DNA from: Neonectria sp. B-13
Lineage: Eukaryota > Ascomycota > Sordariomycetes > Hypocreales > Nectriaceae
Length of the DNA stretch: 64,000 bases
Direction: 5' to 3'
Assembly: GCA_002682825.1 (NCBI GenBank)
Contig: NOKP01000010.1
Coordinates: forward strand, 372,001-436,000
Part shown: positions 54,993-64,000 of the stretch, one piece after another
Position numbering within the stretch: the stretch's first letter is position 1
Layout: each line of letters starts with the position of its first letter
Position numbers and translations under genes: made by a program
The notes under the pieces: generated by a model
Database searches by the model: none
What the model saw: only the letters and a program-made list of their open reading frames with translations
What the model was told of the DNA's origin: nothing

Positions 54993-57091
54993 TCAGGCCA
55001 TGGCCTTGCCATTCAACTTTGCCCCGAGGCCATTCAACTTGGCCCTCCGAGCCTCCACCTCCTGCATCCTCGCCATCTCCTCCATAATCAGCTTGGGCTC
55101 GATCCGTCGCTCAATCGGTCGGGCCAATCCCAGTTCAGCGAGGAACCCCCAAAATCCGCAATAGAAAAAGTAGAAAAGACTGATCATTCCTAGATGTATC
55201 ATTGGGATGATACTCAATGGGATGTTTCCTGTTCAAGGTTAGCACCGGCCATCTTCTTCCCACCAGTTTCCATGGTGTCTTACCAAACAGGCCTTCTCGG
55301 CGGCTGATTGTTTGCCATAGTTCCCCCGTCAACACGTTCTTCGCTCCCTCCCATTTCCAGGGCCCTCTCAGTCTAAACTTGGCGTTGAAGCTCGCTCCAG
55401 CCGCCCAGATGTAGGGAAGCCTCCAGCCCTTGCGGGCGCCGAGGGATATCCTGAAGACCTCGGTGACGCTGGGAGCGCAGTCCATGTCCTTGGCCAGTTG
55501 ATACGCATAGCTGTCATGCTCAACTCCGTAAGACACTCGAGCGTCCGGCTTGTGGATTATACGGTAGTGCCACTCGTCATCCGGGTGGAGCGGCTTCGGG
55601 ATGCAGTTGAGGAGGTTCATGGTAAACAGCATCGACTGCATCTCAGCGAGAGGGGGGATGGCTCCGAACCCAGGCCGGATGAACCCGATGAATCCCACCG
55701 TCGGATCGTCCGACTTCCAGATCTGTCGAACGTCTGCATCAAAGGCCTCTGGATAAGCCTTGCGTCCATCGTTGTCTGGCGTGTTCAAGAAGGGGAACGA
55801 GGTAAGATACCCCGTAGCCAAGATCACGACGTCAGGCTTGATCTCCGTGGCCTGGATGCGCTCCGACTCGGGCCTTCCATTGAGTGGGAAGTGAGCTACT
55901 CCATCTTCTGATATATGAGAGGGAAACGGTGCTATGTCGATAGTGCGATCAGGCGGCGGTGGCGTCTCGGTGTTGAAGAAAAAGCGACGGACTTGAGTCC
56001 AGAATGGCCAGGTCGTCGGACGATACGGATACGACACGTAGTTATGGATTCGTTGCCACGCCTTGTTCAGGAATACTATACAGCCATCAAGTTAACGACT
56101 TGCGAGCGAATGCGGGTTACACGGTACTCACGTCTTGAGACATGGAAGCGCTCGCTGAAGATCTGCCCGACGAACTGGTCGACACCATGCGGCGACCCTC
56201 CGCAAAGCCAGCACCCAGCGGGCAAGGCCACAAAATGGTAAAAATCCCATATCAACATGCTGTCCCGGACGTGTGGGTGGACATACATGGAGTCGAATAG
56301 AGTGATTTGGCTGACATCCAGAGGCAGCTGCGGGTAGTCGTAGTCTTTGGCTCCGAACAGCCAGGGGAGGAATTTCTGGCCAGGTACTCTCTTTGAATCG
56401 CGTCAGTCCGTCTCTGCAAGCAACTTCATTCTTGGGATGAACTTACCTTGGGTGCACCGACCCACCCGTCCTTATGGCAGAGGACGACCTTTTTTGTGTC
56501 CCCAGTCACGGCGAGATAGCTGATATCCGCACCCGTCTCGCCACTCCCCAGAATCAGGACAGTCTTGTCCTTCCCAAACTGCTCCCGGGTCTTGAACTCG
56601 GATGAGTGTATCACAGAGGGCACCCTCTGCATGCCCGGGATGTCGGGAATGTGCGGAACGGCGTGGACGCCGGAGCACACGGCGAGGGCATCACACTCCC
56701 ACTCGACGACAGCGCCATCCGACGTCTGATAGGTAACAACGTGGGCGCTGGCATCTCCTCTCCTGACGGACTTCACCGTCGTGTCCAGGTTTATGTGCGG
56801 CCACAGCCGGTAGTACGAAGCGTACGCCTCGAGGTACTCGAGATAGCGCTCGGTGGAGAAGAAGTCGGGCTCGTCGATTCGCGGGGGGAAGTCGGAGAAG
56901 GTGGTCAAGAACTTGGACGAGACCAATTCGCCCTCCTCGTAAGAGTGGTGGAAGAAGATGCCACCTATCTTGCTATGCGACTCGAAGAGCATGACCTCGA
57001 ACGGCACGACGGGGAAGCGCTGATGCGCCTCAAGGAGGGCCTTCAGCTGGACGAGGCCGGAGGGGCCGCCACCGATTATAGCGACGCGCAT
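54993..57091 (-). CDS. Flavin-containing monooxygenase (FMO/BVMO-like)
   Basis: Model: complement(join(54993..55228, 55284..56075, 56132..56390, 56447..57091)); introns of 55, 56 and 56 nt; 643 residues. It should use FAD and NADPH to oxygenate N, S or carbonyl substrates. FAD fold: VAIIGGGPSG (residues 3-12). NADPH fold: VLILGSGETGAD (about 178-189). The ILATGYLTSFPF motif typical of the class lies in exon 3. The last intron (55229-55283) has donor GTAAGA and branch GCTAAC; splicing it adds a C-terminal hydrophobic helix (MISLFYFFYCGFWGFLAELG) and a basic amphipathic tail, so the enzyme is probably membrane-tethered. If retained, a different tail ends at 55135. No adjacent core biosynthetic gene, so the substrate is unknown. 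Confidence 0.88.
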
Positions 57092-58247
57092 CTTCACTCA
57101 AAGAGCTTCTCAGAGGACGATCCGTGTCTGAGGCAATTGACAGCCGGGAAAATCAAGGATCAAGGTTGACGAGGGCCATCTTCGCGACCGCTCCTACGAG
57201 CTATCCCCCTCTCCCCTCGGGCTTTCAACCTTGCCCACTCCATCCTACTCCGCTCATCCCGTCTCAAGCTCACACCTCTACGTGAGGCTAGCTCGGGCGG
57301 TCACCGGCCCAACTTTGCTTGCATGCCGCGAATGCTAGGGTTTTTGGAAAGGCCTAGTGGAGCAAGCGTGATGCGCAACGCCCATAAACGGTATAAACGA
57401 ACATGAGTTTTTCTGCGTGAACAGGTTGCGAAAAGGCGTGGTTGGCCGGCTATGCAGACTTGCCGTCAGCGAACGGCCCGCCCAGCTCGGAGCGTCCAGT
57501 CAGGACGAGGGCGAGGCCTGCATCGGCATTCGGACTAATGCCGCAGGATGCCAGGGTGGTGCCATTGGGATGGGTGCGAATGGGGTTCAGGGAGTTATCT
57601 CTGTTTTGGGTAACGAAGCCCGAAAGAGAACCGAGGTCGAGCTTCTTTCTCAAAAAGATAAGTGGCGTGATTATCTCTGGCTTGGCTGAATGACTTGACA
57701 AATGCTAGTCCTAACATAGGCTATGGCTGGTTGAAGGAGAGATCCTCGTGTAACGGTGTAAGTCGTGCCGCTTAGGTCCTAGATAAGAGGAGCACGTCAG
57801 ATTTTAAAGCCTATCGGTTAGAGCCTAGTCTGTGAGATTGACTACTGCGGCTTCCAGGCTCACCATTGCATCTGTCAACCACGCGACAAACCAACAGCGG
57901 GAGTTTAGGGTAGTGAATTGGAAGAGAAATGATGGTCCAACAGCCTTTGTCTCTCTCTTCTCCATATCGCTTTGAAAGCTTGTGTCTGTATTGACCGAGT
58001 TTTTAGATAACTGGGGGTTTTGATTATTCGGTGATGAACATGTTTCCCGGATGAATAGGTGGAGCAATGCGCAATTTAATGAATGTCGAGAATCATCATT
58101 CAGTCATGACTCCGATTAGAATTTGCGATAAGAGCTCATCCAGTCTATCTAATTCGCTAAGAATGAGTTGGTATCATAATACATTGCACTCCCCAAGGGA
58201 GAGTATGCCTATTGCATCCGCTCAACCGACGCTGTAGCCCGGGAGAC
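57092..58247. other. Intergenic, no gene seen
   Basis: 1.2 kb between the FMO start and the sugar-porter stop. Several overlapping frames at 57417-57701 on both strands are non-coding in character. Confidence 0.55.
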
Positions 58248-59972
58248 CTAGATTTCCTTGGCCTCTGCCGCATACACGGTCTTGACGGCCTCGCCATTGA
58301 TCTGGGCATCAGGCTTGTAGGCCTTGAACTTCCTGGCGGGGACGCCCTTTCTGAACATCTCATCAAGCTCCTCGTATGTGCGGCCGGCCGTCTCGGGGAG
58401 GCAGAACCACAGGTACACAAGACTCAGGATGGCCAGGCCACCGAAGATGAAGGCCAGCTTGGCACCCAGGTTCGCCTTGTTGGGGTTGAAGAGGTACGGG
58501 AGAACAAAGCTCCACATCATGTTGAGCAGGTTCTGGGCGGCCAGGCCGATGGCGACGGTCTTGACACGCAGGCGAGAAGTCGACACTTCACAGAGAATGG
58601 TGTACGCAGTAGCGCCGATGGTGACGTTGTACCACCAGCAGTAAATCAGGATCATGGCGACGGTTCCTTTGATGGCTCCCGCAGTGGCAGCAACGGCCAG
58701 GCCGCCAGTGAGCCATAGGATAACAGTAAGGATAACCAGACCCCAGAAGGTAAGGGAGCGGCGACCCACACGATCAACCAGATACCAGGACATGATGTTT
58801 CCGATCATCGAAATTGCCTGCTGGATGATCTGAAGCTTGAAGCTCTCTGAAGTAGAGTAGCCTGCAAGCTGCATGTAGTAGGTTCCGTAGGAGGCGATGA
58901 AGGTGATGCCGCAGAGGGACTGGATGCAGAGCGGCGCAATGGAGATGATGGTTCGACGAAGGTTGGACTTGCGGAAGCATTCGAAGTAGGTGGCGCCCTC
59001 GGTTTCTTGCTTGACCTCCTCGAGGGTCTGGTTGATAGCCGCAAGACGCTTCCGGCCTTCCTCGCCCTTGCTGCCAAGACGAGCCAGGGCGGCGAGGGCC
59101 TTCTCCTGCTTGCCCTTGGACGCCAGCCACCACGGGGACTCGGGCATGAAGGGCACGAAGATGGTGGCGACGACGGCAAATCCGTACTGGGCGCAGAAGA
59201 TGGCCCGGTAGGCCCAGCGGCTCTCGAATGTTCCGGTCTCGTTGACGACGAGGGCGACGATGAAGGGCCCCAGGGTGTAGGCAAGCGCGGAAAAGCAGGT
59301 GAGCATGCCTCGAAGAGCTAGAGGAGTAATCTGGGGATCAAACGTTAGTGCCCGCGGCTTTCAACTAGCTGGGACGGGTCAATCTTACCTCTCCGATGTA
59401 AGACACGGTGACGGACGCCAGAGCGCCAACGGAGAATCCGTTGAGGAACTTTCCGCCGAAGAAGAGCTCGTTGGAAGTGGCAACAAACTCCATGGTGATG
59501 GCGGCGTAGGCAATGACGAGGCAGATGATGATGACGGCACGGCGACCCAACCAATCTGCGATTGTACCACATCCAAGGGCACCAACGACACCTCTGAAAG
59601 AGCATCTTGTCAGTCTTTGATCGCAACAGCACTGAAACAAGGACACAGGTAGACTTACGAAGCAACGGGAGCTCCCTGGAAAGCGCTCTGCCATTTGGCA
59701 AACAGCACATAACTGCCGTCGACCTCCTCGCCAAAGTCCTTACGGAATTCGGGGATACTAATGATGTTTCCGGCGGCCTGGTTCTCGAAGGACACTAGGA
59801 GGATACACCACACGGCGAAGAGCGACCACGCACAAGCGAGGGGGTACTTCTTGATGGATTCGAGTTTGCCAAGCTCGTGCTCTTCCTGGTTGGCCAGGTG
59901 GGCGAGGTCATTGTCGACCGTGTCGAGATGCTCGGCACCGATCTTCTCGGCTGTGGAGACTGGGTCTGCCAT
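58248..59972 (-). CDS. Sugar porter, MFS (hexose/pentose/alpha-glucoside transporter-like)
   Basis: Model: complement(join(58248..59330, 59389..59593, 59659..59972)); introns of 58 and 65 nt; 533 residues. A plasma-membrane sugar:proton symporter by family. Twelve hydrophobic segments are apparent. Sugar-porter landmarks: GCGTIADWLGRRAVI, PESPWWLASKGKQEKALAAL after helix 6, WYLVDRVGRRSL, and the C-terminal LPETAGRTYEELDEMF. The N-terminus is a cytosolic tail with an acidic region. The opening SFENQAAGN in the first helix is the pattern of the alpha-glucoside/maltose-like branch, but pentose transport cannot be excluded. A GGCTAA site lies 561 bp upstream. It sits next to an arabinitol-type dehydrogenase, in the same orientation, which favours a role in plant-sugar uptake. 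Confidence 0.93.
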
Positions 59973-60819
59973 GGTGGTGGTCTTTCACAACGGAAAAGGA
60001 AAAGAAGACACTAGTGATTCAATAGTTGATACCAAGTGGGATTGGAGTAAGAGCATGATTTGGAGAACTTGGAGAGCGCCTCCAAACTACTTATACACAT
60101 GGCGTTACCCCAGACCCCCGGGGCTTGAACTGGCGTTTGACGCGCGAATCTGGGGTTCCTCGTCCCCACACGGTCACATCGTATATTCCCGCGGACCAAG
60201 TTTCCGTTCCATGACTTCCGTCCCAGGGCCCCCCTTGGACACGCCATGGCCGGCGTCACTGGGCGTTGGTTGGGTTTGCGGAGAAGCGTTTAAAGGTGCC
60301 TATTCCGGCTCAAGGTCTGGGGTTCGCGTGGCATGGTGTGGTCACGGTGTGGCATGGCTCCGGGGGGTCCTGAGTCGGCGAAGGTGGACCGGCAGATGGG
60401 GCCTGAGTCACGTTTCCGGGCAAGGATTTCATCATTACAGGCTAGACTAAGTAATTACTACGAATAGTTGCAGAGTACACGAGGTGAGGAGGCTGGGTTG
60501 TCCGATCTCACCCGGACAAGGCAACTTGAACCGGCTAAGGAGAGCATTAAGGCAACTTGTACCAATATTGCACGTCATAATTAGCTTCTAATTCCCAGCG
60601 AATTTGGAGCCCGGGACAGGTATTGGACGCAATTGAAGTGGACTGATGCCGAGGCACCGCATGAACCGTAGTCTTAGCTTGGCTTCTCGCAGGACGCGTC
60701 AACGGTTGCACGGTTGCCCGTCTTTTATGACCAAACATCGTGGATTCAGTTGTATATTCATTGATTTCTCATTCATCGCTAAGCCGTCTACTATGTAATA
60801 CCTATGTGTCATAATCGTT
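59973..60819. promoter_or_regulatory. Sugar-porter promoter region
   Basis: 847 bp upstream of the sugar porter (minus strand) and downstream of the dehydrogenase. No gene; it carries one GGCTAA motif at 60533. Confidence 0.4.
60533..60538 (+). promoter_or_regulatory. GGCTAA motif upstream of sugar porter
   Basis: GGCTAA is the core of XlnR/Xyr1 sites. It is 561 bp before the sugar-porter start. Chance matches are frequent; the value lies in a second copy in the neighbouring divergent promoter. Confidence 0.3.
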
Positions 60820-62283
60820 CTAGAAAAACGTCGTCTCGCTCTCATCTACAATTTGCACCTTGATGCATCCGTTCCGCGGGTCTGACGATAGAGTCAGGCC
60901 CTCCAGTGCCTTCTCCAGCGGGAAGACGTGAGAAACCAGCTTCTTGACGTCCACTAGTCCTCCCTCGATGCATGCGATGCCGGCCGGCCACGTGTCGCGG
61001 TACCGGTTGATGAACCGAAGATCAATCTGGGGAGTCGTGTTAGTCGCAACTGACAGATTCAAGGAGCAGTGAGTATCGTGACCTACCTCAGCTAGAGACA
61101 AGTGCATGAATGGCAGGTTGTTCATCACGGACTTGCCGACGCCAACAACCATCAACAAACCACCTCTGCGCACCATGAAGGCAGCTGAGCACACGCTGCT
61201 CTCGACACCAGTGCACTCCAGCGCCACTCGCGGCTGGACATACTCGGTCTCGCCAAAGAGCTTCCTCACGGCCGCTCCGTTCTCCTCGTTGCTCTTGGTG
61301 ATATCGACCTGGTACGTCTTGACCGTGGGCACTATCTCCTTGGCGAAGGCCAGTCTCGTGGGCTCCACGTCGGTGATGACGATCGGGTGGGCGCCGGAGG
61401 CTCGGGCACCGGCAAGGGCGAGGAGGCCGATCGGACCGGCGCCGCAGACTACGACAGGTGTGCCGATGGTGATGCGCGCCGAGGTGATGCCGTGGAGAGC
61501 GACGCTGAGAGGTTCGAGGAGGGCGCCTTCGGCGAACGAGACGTTATCGGGGAGCCTGAGGACGATACCTAGTTAGTCTTCAAAGCCTCAATGGATCGCA
61601 GCTGGAACGACTAGACTTACTTGTGAAGCCACTTGGCGGGATGCACCTTGTAGCGTTGTAGCGTCCCGGCGTGCGGGTAGACGCCCGAGAACTCGACGTC
61701 CTCGCAGAGGTTGTAACGGCCTTCCAGGCACAGGAAACAGCTGCCGCAAGGGACTCCCGGCTCGATCGCGACTCGGTCACCTAACAAATAAAAGTGTGAG
61801 TCCACATGTCACCGGTCGGTGCTCGACTAGGCGGGCCTACCTGGTTTCAGATCCTTGACTCCGTCGCCGCATCGTATCACGACTCCGGCAGCTTCGTGAC
61901 CGATGATGCAGTCGCCCTCGAAGACGAGCGTGCCTATGCGCCCGGTCTTCCAGAAGTGAACGTCCGATCTGCCGGCCCCAGCGCATCAGCAACTTTGTTT
62001 CCAGTTTGGATCAAACCACTTGGACGAGCGCCCGGTGGACAATCATATCATACCCGCAAATTCCCGTTGCCTTGACGTGCACGAGCACCTCGCCGGTCTT
62101 GGGCGCGTACACGGGCGCGTCCACGGCCTTCAGGTTGTGGTCGGCCGTGACCTGGAGCGACGGGTTCGGCAGAGGAGCCTTCAGAGTCTCGCGGGAGGCG
62201 TGGCCGTTGAGCTGGCGCTTGAGGTCCTCGACGGTGGGCTGGCGGCCGTTGAGGGCGGGCTGAGACTCGGCGATTGAACCCAT
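60820..62283 (-). CDS. Zinc-dependent polyol dehydrogenase, L-arabinitol 4-dehydrogenase-like
   Basis: Model: complement(join(60820..61026, 61087..61555, 61621..61780, 61841..61968, 62054..62283)); four introns of 60-85 nt; 397 residues. It is expected to oxidise L-arabinitol (or xylitol/sorbitol) with NAD+ in pentose catabolism. Medium-chain dehydrogenase features: catalytic zinc ligands Cys76 (TGICGSDVHFWK) and His101-Glu102 (IIGHEAAG); structural zinc cysteines 131, 134, 137 and 145; Rossmann motif VVVCGAGPIGLLAL followed by an aspartate (VITDVEPTRLAFAKE), which favours NAD+. The blocks RIGTLVFEGDC and YKVHPAKWLHKLPDN are very close to known fungal LAD enzymes. The N-terminal 40 residues are an extra variable extension. 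It is divergent from an Sde182-like gene, and a GGCTAA site lies between them. Confidence 0.88.
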
Positions 62284-62770
62284 CGTGAGATTGTTTGTTT
62301 GTTAGTGAGTGGTCTACGAAACGTCAAGATGGTTCAAGGAAAGCGACGAGGAATGGGATAACAACAAAACGACAGCATCGCCTTAAGCTTCGTTCGTTTT
62401 ACCCCAACGCCTCTCCCATCTCCTGTTCGCTCCTCCTGGGCTCCTCCTGCTCCTCCTTGCATATTTTCTGCTAGTCAGCCGGGAGTCAAACAGCCAGCAC
62501 ACGAGTGCGAAGTCCTTCCCGATCCAGCGGCGGCACTTCCGAGCCGCAGTGTGGAAGCCGAACAACACCACGTCCAAGACCCGAGCATCTGTCACCAGAC
62601 AGCGAGACGCTGAATCAAACCCACCAAATCCACAAATGCCGGGGGGGCCTGGAGACACGGACGAATGCTAATTTCTCCAGGGCGCCACCATCCCCGCAGT
62701 TCAACCCCATCGTCCCACATCTCGGCAGCCTTAGCGGCGAGTGCTTCAGATTGCCTCATCCGGAGAAGTC

Positions 62771-62776
62771 CCCCAC
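62771..62776 (-). promoter_or_regulatory. GTGGGG motif (CreA-type)
   Basis: CCCCAC on the plus strand, i.e. GTGGGG on the minus strand, a match to the CreA/Cre1 consensus SYGGRG for carbon catabolite repression. It sits 8 bp from a GGCTAA motif. Confidence 0.3.
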
Positions 62777-62783
62777 GATGCTT

Positions 62784-62789
62784 GGCTAA
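62784..62789 (+). promoter_or_regulatory. GGCTAA motif (XlnR-type) in divergent promoter
   Basis: An exact GGCTAA lying 229 bp before the Sde182-like start and 501 bp before the dehydrogenase start, so it could serve both genes. Confidence 0.35.
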
Positions 62790-63017
62790 AGTCCGGGAGA
62801 AGCACGGCGGTTCGGGTGTACTGGTGTCATGGGAGGTCCGGAGGGGAAGCATGCGGTTGGATATAATGAAAGCGATGTCATGAGAGGAGGAGACAGGGAA
62901 TCGGGTCAAGAGGACGTATCGGCATCAGACGTACAGACATCAGACATCAAACATCAAACACCAGACTCACCAGTTCCCAACCTCCAGTCTTAGTCTTCAG
63001 TCTCTCCTGTTTCCACA

Positions 63018-64000
63018 ATGGCCACCGACTCGTCCAAGCTACAGTCGTTCCCCTCGAAGCCCCGGGTCTTCATCCTCTCGGACATCTCCAATGAGCCCGA
63101 CGACGCCGAGTCCCTCGTCAGATACCTTCTGTACTCCAACCAGTTCCAGACCGAGGGCCTCGTGGCTTGTTCGTCAACATGGATGAGGAACAAGGTCTGT
63201 CCTCAGGACATGCATAAGATTGTTGACGCATACGCCGGCTCCGTCGAGAACCTGAACAAGCATGCCCACCCAGACTTCCAATACCCTTCGGCAGAGTCCA
63301 TGAAGAGCCTGATCAAGTCTGGCGCACCCGTATGTGGCTGTATCCTTTGATTGCCAGAGCTCCGCCGTTCTAATTATGTGAAACACAGGTCTATGGATTC
63401 AAGGCTGTTGGTCATGACATCCCCCTGAGCGAGGGCGGCGAGCTGCTCCTAGAGAGAATCAAGGCTCCCTCAGAAGACCCTCTCTGGATCCTGGTTTGGG
63501 GCGGAAGCAACGTCCTCGCCCAGGTCCTCTTCAGACTCAAGGAGACCTGCCCCGAAGACGAGTTCGCTGCGTTGCGGGCGAAGCTCAGAGTCTACACCAT
63601 CTCTGACCAGGACGACACTGGCGCTTGGATCCGCAACACCTTCCCCGACATCTTCTACATCGCCTCCGTGCACGCATGGAACCAGTATGGAATGGCGACG
63701 TGGACGGGAATCGCCGGCGACAGGTACTACGGCTTCGACCAGGGAGGTCCCGACTTCTCCAAGCTCACCAAGGAGTGGATTAAGGAGAATATCCAGATTG
63801 GTCCCCTGGGAGCGGCGTACCCCGACTACCTCTTCATCCCCGAGGGCGACACCCCTACGTTCCTGTACCTTATTCAGAACGGTCTCGGAATCCGCGAGCA
63901 CCCCGAGTACGGGTCGTGGGGAGGTCGATACCAGCTCACCGATGTTAGTACCGAGGGTCTTGGTAGCAAACATTACAGCGACGCCTGTGACGTCGTGGTC
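63018..64000 (+). CDS. Sde182/DUF1593 nucleoside-hydrolase-like protein (3' partial)
   Basis: Model: join(63018..63329, 63389..>64000); one 59-nt intron, phase 0; at least 308 residues, cut by the window end. The fold is nucleoside-hydrolase-like: RVFILSDISNEPDDAESLVRYL is the family's first strand with its metal-binding Asp cluster, followed by FQTEGLVACSS, LWILVWGGSNVLAQVL and VYTISDQDDTGAWIRNTFPD. These match the so-called cellulose-binding Sde182 family (DUF1593), linked to plant polysaccharide use in bacteria and fungi. No signal peptide at the proposed start, so the protein may be cytosolic and may act on sugars released from the wall; that role is inference. It is divergent from the arabinitol-type dehydrogenase. 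Confidence 0.88.

Larger units (their letters stand above)
62284..63017. promoter_or_regulatory. Divergent promoter, dehydrogenase / Sde182-like gene
   Basis: 734 bp separates the two divergent starts. It holds a GGCTAA motif (62784) and a GTGGGG motif (62771) within 20 bp of each other. No gene; open frames on both strands lack coding character. Confidence 0.45.

Noticed and set aside
55135..55217. FMO ending at 55135 with the unspliced tail as the main form
   Set aside because: The 55-nt intron has strong donor, branch and acceptor signals and yields a longer, more protein-like C-terminus; the unspliced tail is kept only as a possible isoform.
50192..57091. Secondary-metabolite gene cluster (reductase, hydrolase, FMO)
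   Set aside because: No polyketide synthase, NRPS, terpene synthase or DMATS-like core gene is present in the window.

Overview
This 64 kb window is nuclear DNA from a filamentous ascomycete (Pezizomycotina, probably a Sordariomycete). The evidence is many short introns (mostly 50-65 nt) with GTRWGT-type donors and CTAAC/CTAAT-type branch sites, GC-rich third codon positions, wide promoter gaps, and a typical gene set: secreted plant-wall enzymes, sugar transporters, aldo/keto reductases, STAND/NLR-type proteins and a DUF3425 bZIP. No rRNA, CRISPR or intact transposon was seen. Intron-exon structures were built by hand from splice signals and reading-frame continuity; all multi-exon models close in frame.

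Layout. 1-5616 (+): the 3' part of a very large NLR-like protein (alpha/beta hydrolase, P-loop NTPase, acidic linker, ankyrin repeats, disordered tail). 6688-7780 (+): secreted GH10 xylanase. 9169-10805 (+): Bsc6-like MFS transporter with a 15-nt microexon. 11666-12418 (+): hypothetical protein. 13962-15227 (-): aldo/keto reductase. 16033-16984 (+): bZIP/DUF3425 regulator. 19172-20035 (+): secreted alpha-carbonic anhydrase. 21801-22688 (+): secreted apple/PAN-like plus carbohydrate-binding-like protein. 24410-25518 (+): second aldo/keto reductase. 26686-27837 (-): Rei1/ZNF622-like zinc-finger protein. A gene-poor, AT-rich gap follows to 31.8 kb.

31835-32293 (+): SnoaL-like small protein. 33324-35249 (-): eight-exon amidase, divergent from a 74-residue membrane protein at 35794-36149 (+). 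38744-39436 (+): hypothetical protein. 39882-40847 (+): FHA protein of the SNIP1/Pml1 type. 42360-46492 (+): second NLR-like protein (hydrolase plus NB-ARC-type NTPase plus long disordered tail). 46729-47557 (-): secreted cysteine-rich protein. 50192-51112 (+): third aldo/keto reductase. 52247-53819 (-): membrane-anchored alpha/beta hydrolase. 54993-57091 (-): flavin monooxygenase. 58248-59972 (-): sugar porter. 60820-62283 (-): L-arabinitol/sorbitol-type dehydrogenase. 63018 to beyond the end (+): Sde182/DUF1593 nucleoside-hydrolase-like protein.

How they may work together. The right end (58.2-64 kb) looks like a pentose/plant-wall utilisation neighbourhood: a sugar porter, an arabinitol-type dehydrogenase and a divergently transcribed Sde182-like protein, with GGCTAA (XlnR-type) and GTGGGG (CreA-type) motifs in the shared promoter. 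The most unusual objects are the two STAND/NLR-like genes with hydrolase N-termini. One has a P-loop but no acidic Walker B and an ankyrin array; the other has an isolated start-codon exon and, in place of C-terminal repeats, a tail of more than 500 low-complexity residues.
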